Part shown: piece after piece, positions 1 to 11,740 of the stretch
Layout of the letters: each line of letters begins with the position of its first letter
Position numbering within the stretch: the stretch's first letter is position 1
Source: Caldifarciminota bacterium
GTDB lineage: Bacteria; Hydrothermota; Hydrothermia; UBA1063; CAJXJZ01
Assembly: GCA_026986775.1 (NCBI GenBank)
Contig: JALSNX010000012.1
Span: forward strand, 1 to 45,358
Reading direction: 5' to 3'
DNA: 45,358 nucleotides
Translations under genes and position numbers: made by a program
The notes under the pieces: model-generated
What the model saw: the letters and a program-made list of their open reading frames with translations, nothing else
The model's database searches: none
Told to the model about the DNA's origin: nothing

Positions 1-100
1 TTATTAGAAGAAGGAGGGTACTATATTTTACTCGTTTCGTGTAGTTTTTATCATGAGCCAATGATATACCTTTCGTGTAGATTTTTAATGAGGCAACTCG
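1..100 (+). mobile_element. Probable insertion-element end at left edge
   Basis: No complete gene is present. The ten-base TTTCGTGTAG occurs twice, at 35-44 and 71-80, exactly 36 bases apart, each followed by a T-rich stretch and ATGAG-like sequence; the second copy continues into GAGGCAA (90-96). At the right edge, read on the minus strand, TTTCTTG and TTTCGTG are also 36 bases apart and the latter runs into GAGGCAA. Upstream of the repeats, frame 1 reads EEGGYY (7-24), like the GVYY just before the stop of the partial protein at the right edge. I infer that both edges carry inward-facing ends of related insertion elements. It could also be only a tandem repeat. Confidence 0.4.
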
Positions 101-105
101 TATAC

Positions 106-3017
<2,912 letters not shown>

Positions 3018-3021
<4 letters not shown>

Positions 3022-4412
3022 AGATAGTGCTTATACTCGTTTCCCTTCTCTGGAATATTAAAACCACCAGTGTTTTTACAGAAGATGAGTATCCTCTCAC
3101 ATACCTTAATATGCTACACATAAAAACCAGTAAGATGGCTGTGAGAAGGTTTATCTTTACCGGAGATTTTAGCGACTCATTGAAAATACAGGAAACAGAG
3201 AGGCGATTACGGAGCCTTGGTGTCTTCAGGGAAGTAAAGGTTGTAAAAAGAAATGATACGGCATTTCTTTTACTCCAGGACGCTTTTACCTTAAGCGCAT
3301 TTGTTGATTATAAGTTCTATAATACGAAGAAAGTTGTAACACTTGGAATTGAAGAAGACAATTTTATCGGTACCCTTTCAAAGGTAAATTTTTACTATTT
3401 TAAGAGATACGATAGAGACTATTTTCAGGGAGGATTTTCAATTCCTGCCTTTCCTGTAAAAGCTGTTGACCTTATTACGTCATTTCAGAGGGGTAAAGAC
3501 CTGAAAAAAGATATGATAATGCTTAATCCTTTTGTATCCCCATTAATGTCAGAATATCTAAATTTTCTCTATATAAGACAGAAAAAGGAAGAGTATCTTT
3601 ACAAAAACGGCAGTGTTTTTGATACGAGTCTGGTTGACTACAGACTGTACTCACTGAAAGCAGGTAAAGCGGTGAAGAAAAAATATACCTTCGTCCCCTA
3701 TGGTGCTCTTGAATACCTTAACACAAAGGATACAGTTTTTAAGCGTATTGGTGGAGGTGTTTATTATGTCCACCTCAGAACTTTAAAGACCAGGTTCATG
3801 CGCAGGTCGCTTTATAATGATTACTTATCCTCCGGCATTATAACCCGTCTGGAAATCTATCCACTTCTAAATAAAAATGAGAGGCTTTCAGTGTATTTTA
3901 ATCTTAAAAAGGCTTCAAAAAAGGTGTACTTTGATGGTACGTTGATTTATTCCCTCTCCCGGGGGTCTGGCTATATGAGGTGGAAGAATAAGCTCTATAT
4001 GAGGCTACCATGGAGATTCACACTCTTTGCATACTCTGATATGGGCATTATACACGATGTAACCACTGCTCTTTCTTATGAAAATATTCTGGTTTTTTCA
4101 CTCGGTGCTGACAATGGAATGTATGCCTATCTACCGCACTACTTTAATGGTAGAGAAATGGCACTTTTATATGCGGAGTTAAGATGCTTTGGCCCGTCAT
4201 TTAAAAAACTTGCTGGCTTTGGAGGAGCGTTGTTCTATGCTCTTGGAAATGCAGCAGAGAACATACGATATCTTCGTCGTTCTTTTGGTTTTTCTCTGAG
4301 GTTAGAAGCAGGGGTGCTGGGTCCCTCTGCCATCTATTCTCTCAATATAGGCTTTGAAGACTTACATACCCCACCACTTGTGTCTTTTGGTACTACCCTT
4401 GATTTTCAGTAA
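3018..4412 (+). CDS. BamA/TamA-like outer-membrane protein with one POTRA domain
   Basis: 464 residues with an N-terminal hydrophobic signal (about 1-18), one POTRA-like domain at about 30-92 (VRRFIFTGDFSDSLKIQETE, then RLRSLGVFREVKV), and a C-terminal half of alternating amphipathic strands typical of a 16-strand Omp85 barrel. The segment LGIEEDNFIGTLSKVNFYY resembles the first barrel strand of BamA/TamA. With a single POTRA it is much shorter than BamA (five POTRAs, about 800 residues), so it is probably a secondary Omp85 protein. It shares ATGA with the upstream GT39 gene, suggesting coupled translation and a role in surface assembly. Its 3' end overlaps rlmB on the other strand by 20 bases. 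Confidence 0.75.
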
Positions 4413-5106
4413 AGACCTTCCAGAGAGCAATAGAAACCGCCACATGGACATTAAGAGAGTTTATTTCCTCAGATTGCTCAATACTTACAACAAGGTCTGA
4501 TTTTTCCAGTATTTTACGGGACACTCCCCTACCCTCTGAACCTGCAACAAGGAGCATTGGAGATGGCAGATTAAGTTTTGAGAGAAAAGTGCCACCCCGT
4601 TCAAGGGATATCACAAAAAGTCCTCTCTTTTTCGCCTCTTTTATGAAGTTTGTCGGATTTGTAATGATGGCGATAGGAACCTTGAAGGCAAATCCTTCAG
4701 ATACCCGTATAACAGTTGGAGTGACTTTACAGGCTCTGTTTTTGGGAATGATTATTCCCTCTGCCCTGAATGCGGCAGCGCTTCTTATAATAGCGCCCAG
4801 ATTGACAGGGTCCTCCACATGGTCAAGATAAATTAGTGTCCCTGCATTCTGAAGAGTGGTATGCAACAGGTCAAAAGCGTTATGATAACGAAATTCCTCC
4901 AGTATTGCTACAACATCACGGGCCTTTTCAGTTTTTGCAATTTGCTCCAGTTCTTTTTGGGTTACCCTGCTTACGATTTTCTGGTTTTGCTCAACAAATC
5001 TCTTTATAATTCCACGTGGTGTGAAGGAATTCTTTAAATATAGAGATTTTATTTTTCCTCCGTATTTTAAAAGTTCCTCTACCTGATTTTTGCCATAGAC
5101 GATCAT
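4393..5106 (-). CDS. rlmB: SpoU/TrmH-family rRNA 2'-O-methyltransferase (RlmB-like)
   Basis: Predicted to methylate a ribose 2'-OH in 23S rRNA or tRNA with SAM. The 237-residue protein begins IVYGKNQVEELL, the RlmB-type substrate-binding domain, followed by the knotted SPOUT domain: motif 1 LDHVEDPVNLGAIIRSA, motif 2 LLVAGSEGRGVS and motif 3 VSIEQSEEINSLNVHVAVSI. Asn and Arg in NLGAIIR and Asn in SLNV are the expected catalytic residues. I choose the ATG at 5106 rather than one 25 codons upstream because it matches the family start and a -10 box ends seven bases before it. Divergent from the MFS gene; convergent with the barrel gene. Confidence 0.9.
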   Translation of the reverse strand: MIVYGKNQVEELLKYGGKIKSLYLKNSFTPRGIIKRFVEQNQKIVSRVTQKELEQIAKTEKARDVVAILEEFRYHNAFDLLHTTLQNAGTLIYLDHVEDPVNLGAIIRSAAAFRAEGIIIPKNRACKVTPTVIRVSEGFAFKVPIAIITNPTNFIKEAKKRGLFVISLERGGTFLSKLNLPSPMLLVAGSEGRGVSRKILEKSDLVVSIEQSEEINSLNVHVAVSIALWKVFTENQG

Positions 5107-5112
5107 GCGGGA

Positions 5113-5118
5113 ATTATA
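5113..5118 (-). promoter_or_regulatory. -10 box of rlmB (leaderless start)
   Basis: TATAAT on the minus strand ends seven bases before the A of the ATG at 5106, so the transcript should start at or next to the start codon. No convincing -35 is seen. Confidence 0.6.
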
Positions 5119-5165
5119 AGAGTAAGAGGGCGTTTTAAAAAGAAGAATGAGCGTGCCTTTACACT

Positions 5166-5171
5166 TATAAT
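5166..5171 (+). promoter_or_regulatory. -10 box of the MFS gene (leaderless start)
   Basis: TATAAT lies 8 bases before the ATG at 5180, which predicts a leader of 0-2 bases. There is no Shine-Dalgarno sequence in the gap. The box lies within the upstream extension of the rlmB frame, supporting the shorter rlmB start. Confidence 0.6.
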
Positions 5172-5179
5172 ATTGAGCC

Positions 5180-6316
5180 ATGAGTTTATTAAGAATAAAG
5201 AAAAATGTTCTTCTGGTGGGGTTGTCACTTTTACTGAGTCTTACTGCTGTGTTTTCCTTTTACCATCTTTTACCTGTATTTCTCATGGGTTATGGTTTTG
5301 AGGAGAAGAGTCTGGGGTATCTTTATACCTTTTTCCTTTTCACATATAATTTTGGACAGCTTATAGGTGGAATTTTTTTAAAACGAATATCCGCAAGGGA
5401 CCTTTATGCAACATCAACATTGCTCGTGGCTGTGTTGTTTCTTGCTCTTTACTTTCCCCTATCCAGAATTATGGTCGTTGTGGTCTTATTTTTCATATAT
5501 TTACTGTGGGGCATACAATTACCACCACAGGGAGTGATAGTACATGATGCGGAGAAAGACTCTGCACGGGCGTTTTCACAGATAGAATTTTTTGCGCTAT
5601 TCGGTATTCTAATAGGACCTTTTCTCGGATATGCCCTTTTAAAATACATATCCCTCAGGTCCGTTCTTCTTGTTGCTGGAGTCCTTGAGATTTTTGTGAC
5701 AGCGTTAAGGTGGTATGTCAAAAAAGAAAATACAGCTTCCTTTGAAGGTCTTAAATTTCCCGGTCCCAACAGGCGGATAGTACTCATTACCATATTCGTT
5801 TCCCTGGCATTTTTTGTATTTTATTCAACATCCGACGGTCCCTTTATTCCGGCAATTATGAAAAATGTTTTGAATCTGGATTTAAGAGGCATCTCCCTTG
5901 TATTCGGGGTTGCTACTTTCGTGTCAATAGCCTGCATACCTCTTTTCTATATCTCATCGGTTAAGTTTGGTATGTGGCGCGTAATGGGGTTATCAGTAAT
6001 TCTTCATGGTTTACTTGTCTGGCTGTGGTCAATGCACTACCCCGCCCTGTTTTTACTTATAATAGCTTTCGTGTCCGTTCAACCGGTATATACTTACTTT
6101 ATGCCGCTTCTTATGGATAATGTATCCCTGTCAGAGCGAGGCGGTGTTCTTGGCGTAGTCGGGTTTATAAGCGGCACAATAGGCTCTTTATCACCAATGT
6201 TATTGGCGCATAGTAAAAACCCATTTTTATACACCTTTGTGGTATCCATTTTCGCAGGGGTGCTGGTGCTGCTTTTTCCTTTGAAAAAACAGGGTTTTCA
6301 GGAAGGTGGTATATAA
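5180..6316 (+). CDS. Major facilitator superfamily transporter
   Basis: A 378-residue integral membrane protein with about eleven or twelve hydrophobic helices and the short charged loop between helices 2 and 3 (GGIFLKRISARDLYA) typical of MFS carriers. Helix 1 ends FYHLLPVFLMGYGF, as in drug/sugar MFS proteins. A basic cytoplasmic loop at about 170-200 divides the two six-helix halves. The substrate cannot be inferred. It is a single-gene unit with its own -10 box, divergent from rlmB, and ends just before the 16S promoter; the 3' end of the gene shows no intrinsic terminator. Confidence 0.85.
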   Translation: MSLLRIKKNVLLVGLSLLLSLTAVFSFYHLLPVFLMGYGFEEKSLGYLYTFFLFTYNFGQLIGGIFLKRISARDLYATSTLLVAVLFLALYFPLSRIMVVVVLFFIYLLWGIQLPPQGVIVHDAEKDSARAFSQIEFFALFGILIGPFLGYALLKYISLRSVLLVAGVLEIFVTALRWYVKKENTASFEGLKFPGPNRRIVLITIFVSLAFFVFYSTSDGPFIPAIMKNVLNLDLRGISLVFGVATFVSIACIPLFYISSVKFGMWRVMGLSVILHGLLVWLWSMHYPALFLLIIAFVSVQPVYTYFMPLLMDNVSLSERGGVLGVVGFISGTIGSLSPMLLAHSKNPFLYTFVVSIFAGVLVLLFPLKKQGFQEGGI

Positions 6317-6320
6317 CCTC

Positions 6321-6349
6321 TTGACAAATCGCACAGAGGGGGGTATAAT
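6321..6349 (+). promoter_or_regulatory. 16S rRNA promoter
   Basis: Consensus -35 TTGACA (6321-6326) and -10 TATAAT (6344-6349) with an ideal 17-base spacer that ends in six Gs directly before the -10 box. Start expected near 6356. It is the best sigma-70-type promoter in the window, as expected for rRNA. Confidence 0.9.
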
Positions 6350-6377
6350 ATTTACACTTGCAAACGAGGTGAGTTAC

Positions 6378-6389
6378 GCTCTTTGAAAA
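6378..6389 (+). promoter_or_regulatory. boxA-like antitermination site in the 16S leader
   Basis: GCTCTTTGAAAA in the leader, between promoter and processing stem, matches the boxA element of bacterial rRNA operons bound by NusB-NusE. Function is inferred from motif and position. Confidence 0.65.
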
Positions 6390-6392
6390 TGA

Positions 6393-6415
6393 AGTGGTGT
6401 GTTTCTGAGTGAGAG
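6393..6415 (+). repeat. 5' strand of the 16S processing stem
   Basis: These 23 bases are perfectly complementary to 8024-8046 downstream of 16S. The pair would form an uninterrupted 23-bp stem looping out the whole 16S, the usual RNase III substrate. Confidence 0.85.
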
Positions 6416-6422
6416 ATTACTC

Positions 6423-7998
<1,576 letters not shown>

Positions 7999-8023
7999 AA
8001 AGAGAAAAAAAAGGAAAAATTAC

Positions 8024-8054
8024 CTCTCACTCAGAAACACACCACTTTTTTTTT
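8024..8054 (+). repeat. 3' strand of the 16S processing stem plus T-tract
   Basis: 8024-8046 pairs perfectly with 6393-6415. The stem's last base begins a run of nine Ts (8046-8054), so the same element may also help end the 16S transcript. The T-run role is an inference. Confidence 0.75.
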
Positions 8055-8073
8055 ATCCACACAAATTTAACCT

Positions 8074-8102
8074 TTGATTCCCCACATTAATACCTTTATA
8101 AT
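8074..8102 (+). promoter_or_regulatory. Separate promoter for tRNA-Ile
   Basis: TTGATT (8074-8079), a 17-base spacer and a perfect TATAAT (8097-8102), 11 bases before the tRNA. It would make tRNA-Ile and the following genes independent of the 16S promoter. Confidence 0.75.
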
Positions 8103-8113
8103 TAGACTTATCT

Positions 8114-8187
8114 GGGCCTGTAGCTCAGATGGTTAGAGCGTACGCCTGATAAGCGTAAGGTCGGTGGTTCGATTCCACCCAGGCCCA
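8114..8187 (+). tRNA. tRNA-Ile (anticodon GAT)
   Basis: Acceptor GGGCCTG pairs with CAGGCCC; discriminator A; no encoded CCA. Anticodon stem TACGC/GCGTA encloses CTGATAA with anticodon GAT, which reads AUC/AUU. T arm GGTTCGATTCC is present. Its place after 16S matches a classical rRNA operon, but here a protein gene follows instead of tRNA-Ala and 23S. Confidence 0.95.
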
Positions 8188-8202
8188 TTATTAATAAAAG
8201 AA

Positions 8203-9096
8203 ATGATTAATACGCTTCTTGTATTGCTTTCCCTGCTTACACCACGTTCTTTTACTATGTTTGAAACGCCTATTAACTCTCTTCTTTCAAAGGCAACACT
8301 GTTTTTTTATCCATCTCTTGCAAGCGGGTTTGTCCCGGAGTTTTATGTTGACCCTTTCGGTAATGAGGGGTATTTTCTCATAAGCAAAGAGATAAATAAG
8401 GTGATGTTTGGGACAATGGCGTATGCATCCTCTTATGGTCTTTATTCCCTTGTCAGTATTCGCAGAAAGGCGAACAGTCTTGGTTTTGGCATAAACTATT
8501 CTGGAGAGCTTGAGGGCATTGATGCTTTTGTAATCTCATTTTCTCATAGAACGTCCAGTTTCGGATATGATGCAGGAGTGCTTGTAGAAAATAGATTTAC
8601 GCACGATTATATTTCGGGATATTTCCGGACTTTTAGAAATCTTGGTGACCAGACTGATATGCTTGTTGGACTCAGGGGAATTTCAGAAGAGCGTAAGGGC
8701 CTTGAAGGGTTTGCTGGTTTGATATTTTCCCCTGTTTCAGGACAGTACATAGAGTCTTTTCTGGGCTACTCGGCATGGTTGAGAAAATTTTATGTTTCCT
8801 TTGGTATGTCTCATCAGTTTTACAGAAATTTTGCCCTGTCGCTGGGCTTTTATTATCCACTTATGACCTTTGAGTCCACATCTCTTATGTCCAGATCCAT
8901 ACTTGAGGTGCCCGGTGTATTGCCTGCACACCCGGATTTTAGAATTGGGTTTGATATGCAGGATAACTCATCAATCTACACCTTAAGTCTGGCTCTGGAT
9001 TGCTCCGTTGTAAGAGATTTTCTTGAAAGTGGTCGGTTTGCGCCGAATACCTATGCATTCAGAACTGCCATCTCTGTTTATTTTTACTCTTTCTAA
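8203..9096 (+). CDS. Predicted outer-membrane beta-barrel protein
   Basis: 297 residues, family not recognised with certainty. The start at ATG 8203 gives a short signal-like hydrophobic N-terminus (INTLLVLLSLL); the open frame upstream only reads through tRNA-Ile. The rest shows alternating polar/aromatic strands with many Tyr, Phe and Gly residues (for example GFGINYSGELEGIDAFVISF) and a C-terminal VYFYSF ending in aromatic Phe, the usual outer-membrane barrel signal. It resembles PorV/UPF0164-type barrels such as the one at 12539. It lies 15 bases after tRNA-Ile and two bases before the RqcH-like gene, so it probably belongs to that transcript. Confidence 0.6.
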   Translation: MINTLLVLLSLLTPRSFTMFETPINSLLSKATLFFYPSLASGFVPEFYVDPFGNEGYFLISKEINKVMFGTMAYASSYGLYSLVSIRRKANSLGFGINYSGELEGIDAFVISFSHRTSSFGYDAGVLVENRFTHDYISGYFRTFRNLGDQTDMLVGLRGISEERKGLEGFAGLIFSPVSGQYIESFLGYSAWLRKFYVSFGMSHQFYRNFALSLGFYYPLMTFESTSLMSRSILEVPGVLPAHPDFRIGFDMQDNSSIYTLSLALDCSVVRDFLESGRFAPNTYAFRTAISVYFYSF

Positions 9097-9097
9097 G

Positions 9098-10318
9098 ATG
9101 TTTCCCTTTTCATACATTCATTTTACAAGGATGGTTAAGGAACTGGAAAAACTGAAGGAGAGCAGGTTATCCGGTTTTTTTTATGAGAAAAATAAGCGTA
9201 TAGGATATCTGGATTTTAACAGCAAAAAGCTATATTTTGACCTCACCCATCCTTATGTATCATTTTTCATTACAGAAAATATAGATGTACCTGCTATTTT
9301 TGAAAAAAAAGAAATTGGAATAGAGGGTCTTACTCTGGAGAAGGTAAAGGGAATAAAAAAAGACAGAGTGGTTTATCTCGTTCTCAGAAAAAAATCTCTC
9401 TTAAGAGTTGTTGCACTTGAGTTGACAGGAAAGGCCTCATATTTTCTTGTAATAGACGATGATGGTAAAATTGTAAGAAAATACCCACCATATCGGAGAA
9501 GAAAAAAAGGTGGTGATGTGGGAGAAGAATATCATTTACCTCCCAAAAATCCCAATGTTAATATTAAAAAGTACTTTCCCGTGTTACAGCATGTTGAAGA
9601 GGATGAGCTTTTAAGAAATTTTCTGGAAGCTGAGAGTTTTTACACTGATGGGAATACAATACTTCCTTTTGAGTTTGAAGGTTCAGTTTTTTGTGGAGGG
9701 TTTTCAGAGTGTATGTTTTCCCTTTATAGAAAACTCCGCTTCGGCTTTGTTAACGTAGAAAGCCATTTAGAGGTTCCCTATTATATTTATTACAAAGCTG
9801 CTTCCATGTTACAAAAGGGGTTAATTGTTCCTGTGGATAATGAGTTAAACATAGATGGGTACAGAATAGTCATACCCGGGACTATAAGGGACAGAGAGGA
9901 ATCCATTGAGTATCTGTATCGTCTCGGAAAAATTATGCGGCTGAATTCGGCTCTGAGAACGCATTCTAAAAGTGAGACGGCACGTGGTAGAAAAAGCAAG
10001 CTCATATCTCCCTCGGGGTATGAGGTGCTTGTCGGTCATTCAGCAAAAGAGAATAACAGGATAACATTTAACATAGCACGTCACGATGATACTTTTTTCC
10101 ATGTTCGTGATTATCCAGGCGCCCACGTTATATTGAGAAATCATGGTGAGCCCATTACAGAGGATGATATAGTTTTCTGCGCTCAACTTGCCAGGAGGTT
10201 TTCCAGGGCCAGAGGGGATTCGGTGGATGTTAGCTACACATCGGTGAAATACGTAAGGCCCATTCCAGGAAAGCCGGGAAAGGTCATTTTACTGAAAGAG
10301 AAGAGTGTGAGGGTATAA
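9098..10318 (+). CDS. rqcH: Short RqcH/NFACT-family protein
   Basis: RqcH binds peptidyl-tRNA on stalled 50S subunits and recruits tRNA-Ala to add alanine tails to stuck nascent chains. This 406-residue protein has an NFACT-N-like region (about 1-130) including the DR pair at D89-R90 (IKKDRVVYLV), which matches the Asp-Arg motif needed for tailing, and a clear C-terminal NFACT-R domain (YEVLVGHSAKENNRITFNIA, then FFHVRDYPGAHVILRNHG). The long central coiled coil of normal RqcH (about 570 residues) is essentially missing. The ATG at 9098 is two bases after the previous stop; the gene ends in TAATG shared with rsmG. Confidence 0.8.
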   Translation: MFPFSYIHFTRMVKELEKLKESRLSGFFYEKNKRIGYLDFNSKKLYFDLTHPYVSFFITENIDVPAIFEKKEIGIEGLTLEKVKGIKKDRVVYLVLRKKSLLRVVALELTGKASYFLVIDDDGKIVRKYPPYRRRKKGGDVGEEYHLPPKNPNVNIKKYFPVLQHVEEDELLRNFLEAESFYTDGNTILPFEFEGSVFCGGFSECMFSLYRKLRFGFVNVESHLEVPYYIYYKAASMLQKGLIVPVDNELNIDGYRIVIPGTIRDREESIEYLYRLGKIMRLNSALRTHSKSETARGRKSKLISPSGYEVLVGHSAKENNRITFNIARHDDTFFHVRDYPGAHVILRNHGEPITEDDIVFCAQLARRFSRARGDSVDVSYTSVKYVRPIPGKPGKVILLKEKSVRV

Positions 10319-10905
10319 TGTTCAACGCCATAGAGAGGGAGCTTTTAAGGAATAACATAAATATTGAAGAAAGGAAAGTTTTGAAATTGAAGGAATACTG
10401 GGATTTACTTCTTTTACATCAGAGAGCTCTTCATCTTTTTTCAAGGAAGGACCCTAATAAAGAACTTGCGAGGCAATTCTATGACATTATTCTTCTAAAT
10501 GTTTTTCTTCCGGAATATGAAGAGCTTATTGACGCTGGTTCTGGTGCAGGATTTGCTGGTGTAATACTGGCCATTCTAAACGAACAGAGAGACTATACGC
10601 TTGTTGAGCGTTCGGAAAAAAGAGGTAACTTTCTTGAGCTTGTTGCTGTGAAGCTTAATCTGAATAACGTTAGAATATTCAAGGGAAGTATTGAAATCTT
10701 TGAGTCAGATGCTGATGTTGTTGTTTCCAAGGCATCCTGTATGAGGAAGTTACTTGAGAAAAGACTTATTAACCTGGTAAAGGTCGGTGGAATTCTTGTA
10801 CACTTTACTGCTGTACCCCTACCTTCTCCTTATAAGAATTTTCCATTTTTTAATCCTTTCAGAGAGAAAGAAGCGTATCTTTCTGTAGTGGAAAGAGTTA
10901 TATGA
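10318..10905 (+). CDS. rsmG: 16S rRNA (guanine-527-N7)-methyltransferase
   Basis: Methylates N7 of G527 in 16S rRNA with SAM. The 195-residue protein has the class I SAM-binding motif ELIDAGSGAGFAGVILAIL (about 72-90), matching RsmG's DxGSGxGFPG, and the upstream KEYWDLLLLHQRALHLFSRK that fits the family's WNxxxNL region. The usual proline of GFPG is alanine here. The ATG overlaps the stop of the previous gene by one base. rsmG directly before parA-parB is the widespread origin-proximal arrangement. Confidence 0.92.
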   Translation: MFNAIERELLRNNINIEERKVLKLKEYWDLLLLHQRALHLFSRKDPNKELARQFYDIILLNVFLPEYEELIDAGSGAGFAGVILAILNEQRDYTLVERSEKRGNFLELVAVKLNLNNVRIFKGSIEIFESDADVVVSKASCMRKLLEKRLINLVKVGGILVHFTAVPLPSPYKNFPFFNPFREKEAYLSVVERVI

Positions 10906-10906
10906 A

Positions 10907-10922
10907 TGTTTCACGTGAAACA
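10907..10922 (+). promoter_or_regulatory. parS centromere site (ParB-binding)
   Basis: TGTTTCACGTGAAACA is a perfect 16-base match to the universal chromosomal parS palindrome. It starts one base after the rsmG stop and 65 bases before parA. ParB loads here as a CTP-dependent clamp. Confidence 0.95.
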
Positions 10923-10948
10923 CCATGCTTTTACTGGATGTGTCCTGT

Positions 10949-10977
10949 TTGTTAGTTTGAGGCGTCCACTATATAAT
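10949..10977 (+). promoter_or_regulatory. parA promoter (leaderless start)
   Basis: TTGTTA (10949-10954), 17-base spacer, TATAAT (10972-10977). The expected start near 10984 is four bases before the parA ATG, leaving no room for a Shine-Dalgarno site. Close to parS, so ParB may affect it. Confidence 0.65.
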
Positions 10978-10987
10978 TTTTATTGTT

Positions 10988-11740
10988 ATGGAGAAAATTG
11001 CAATAGCAAACCAGAAGGGCGGAGTAGGTAAAACCACTACAGCTGTAAATCTCGCACATGCTCTTGCAGAGGCTGGAAAGAGGGTGTTGGTTCTGGATAT
11101 TGACCCCCAGTTGAATGCCACGAGTGGTCTGGGAGTTGAAGAACGGAAGGAATCCAATATCTACCACTTTTTGATAGGTGAAAAGGATTTTAATGAGGTG
11201 AGCGTGATGGTGGATAATAATCTGTATCTTGTTCCTGGAACAAAAGACCTTGCCGGGCTTCAGGTTGAAATAGCCTACATAGACAGGTGGCAGACCCTGC
11301 TCAGAAAGAGGCTTAAAACCGTTAAAGATTTTGATTTTGTTGTATTTGATACTCCGCCATCTATCGGGCCTTTTACCATACTATCACTTGTGGCCGCTGA
11401 CTCTGTAATAATACCTGTCCAGTGCGAATACTATGCTCTGGAGGGTCTATCGCAACTCATAAAGACCATCAAGATGGTAAAAGACTCTTTTAATCCTTCA
11501 CTCAAAATAAAGGGACTTTTACTTACCATGTATGACAGAAGGGTGAATCTTTCCAGACAGGTTGAAGAGGAGGTGCGGAGGTACTTTGGCAGAAAGGTGT
11601 TTCGCTCTGTTATTCCAAGGAGCATACGTCTTGCAGAGGCTCCGAGTTTTGGTATGACCATTTTTAGATATGCACCGCATTCTGCGGGAAGTGAAAGTTA
11701 TAGAGAACTTGCAAGGGAGATTCTAAATGGGAAAAACTAA
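10988..11740 (+). CDS. parA: Chromosome-partition ATPase ParA/Soj
   Basis: A 250-residue deviant-Walker ATPase that binds the nucleoid and moves ParB-parS complexes. Visible motifs: KGGVGKTTTAVNLA (deviant Walker A, about 10-23, with the signature lysine), VLDIDPQLNATSGLG (A'), and FVVFDTPPSIG (Walker B). The length is that of chromosomal Soj without an N-terminal DNA-binding domain. The ATG lies ten bases after a -10 box and has no ribosome site. It overlaps parB by 14 bases. Confidence 0.96.
   Translation: MEKIAIANQKGGVGKTTTAVNLAHALAEAGKRVLVLDIDPQLNATSGLGVEERKESNIYHFLIGEKDFNEVSVMVDNNLYLVPGTKDLAGLQVEIAYIDRWQTLLRKRLKTVKDFDFVVFDTPPSIGPFTILSLVAADSVIIPVQCEYYALEGLSQLIKTIKMVKDSFNPSLKIKGLLLTMYDRRVNLSRQVEEEVRRYFGRKVFRSVIPRSIRLAEAPSFGMTIFRYAPHSAGSESYRELAREILNGKN

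Noticed and set aside
1-100. CRISPR array at the left edge
   Set aside because: Only two imperfect units with a total period of 36 bases; no room for repeats and spacers and no cas gene. Insertion-element end fits better.
8041-8113. Replication origin between 16S and tRNA-Ile
   Set aside because: Only one DnaA box, no clustered boxes or dnaA/dnaN genes.
8164-8202. N-terminal extension of the barrel gene into tRNA-Ile
   Set aside because: Those codons are the tRNA T arm; ATG 8203 gives a signal peptide.
10313-10318. TATAAT before rsmG as a promoter
   Set aside because: It overlaps the rsmG start codon itself and so cannot serve that gene.
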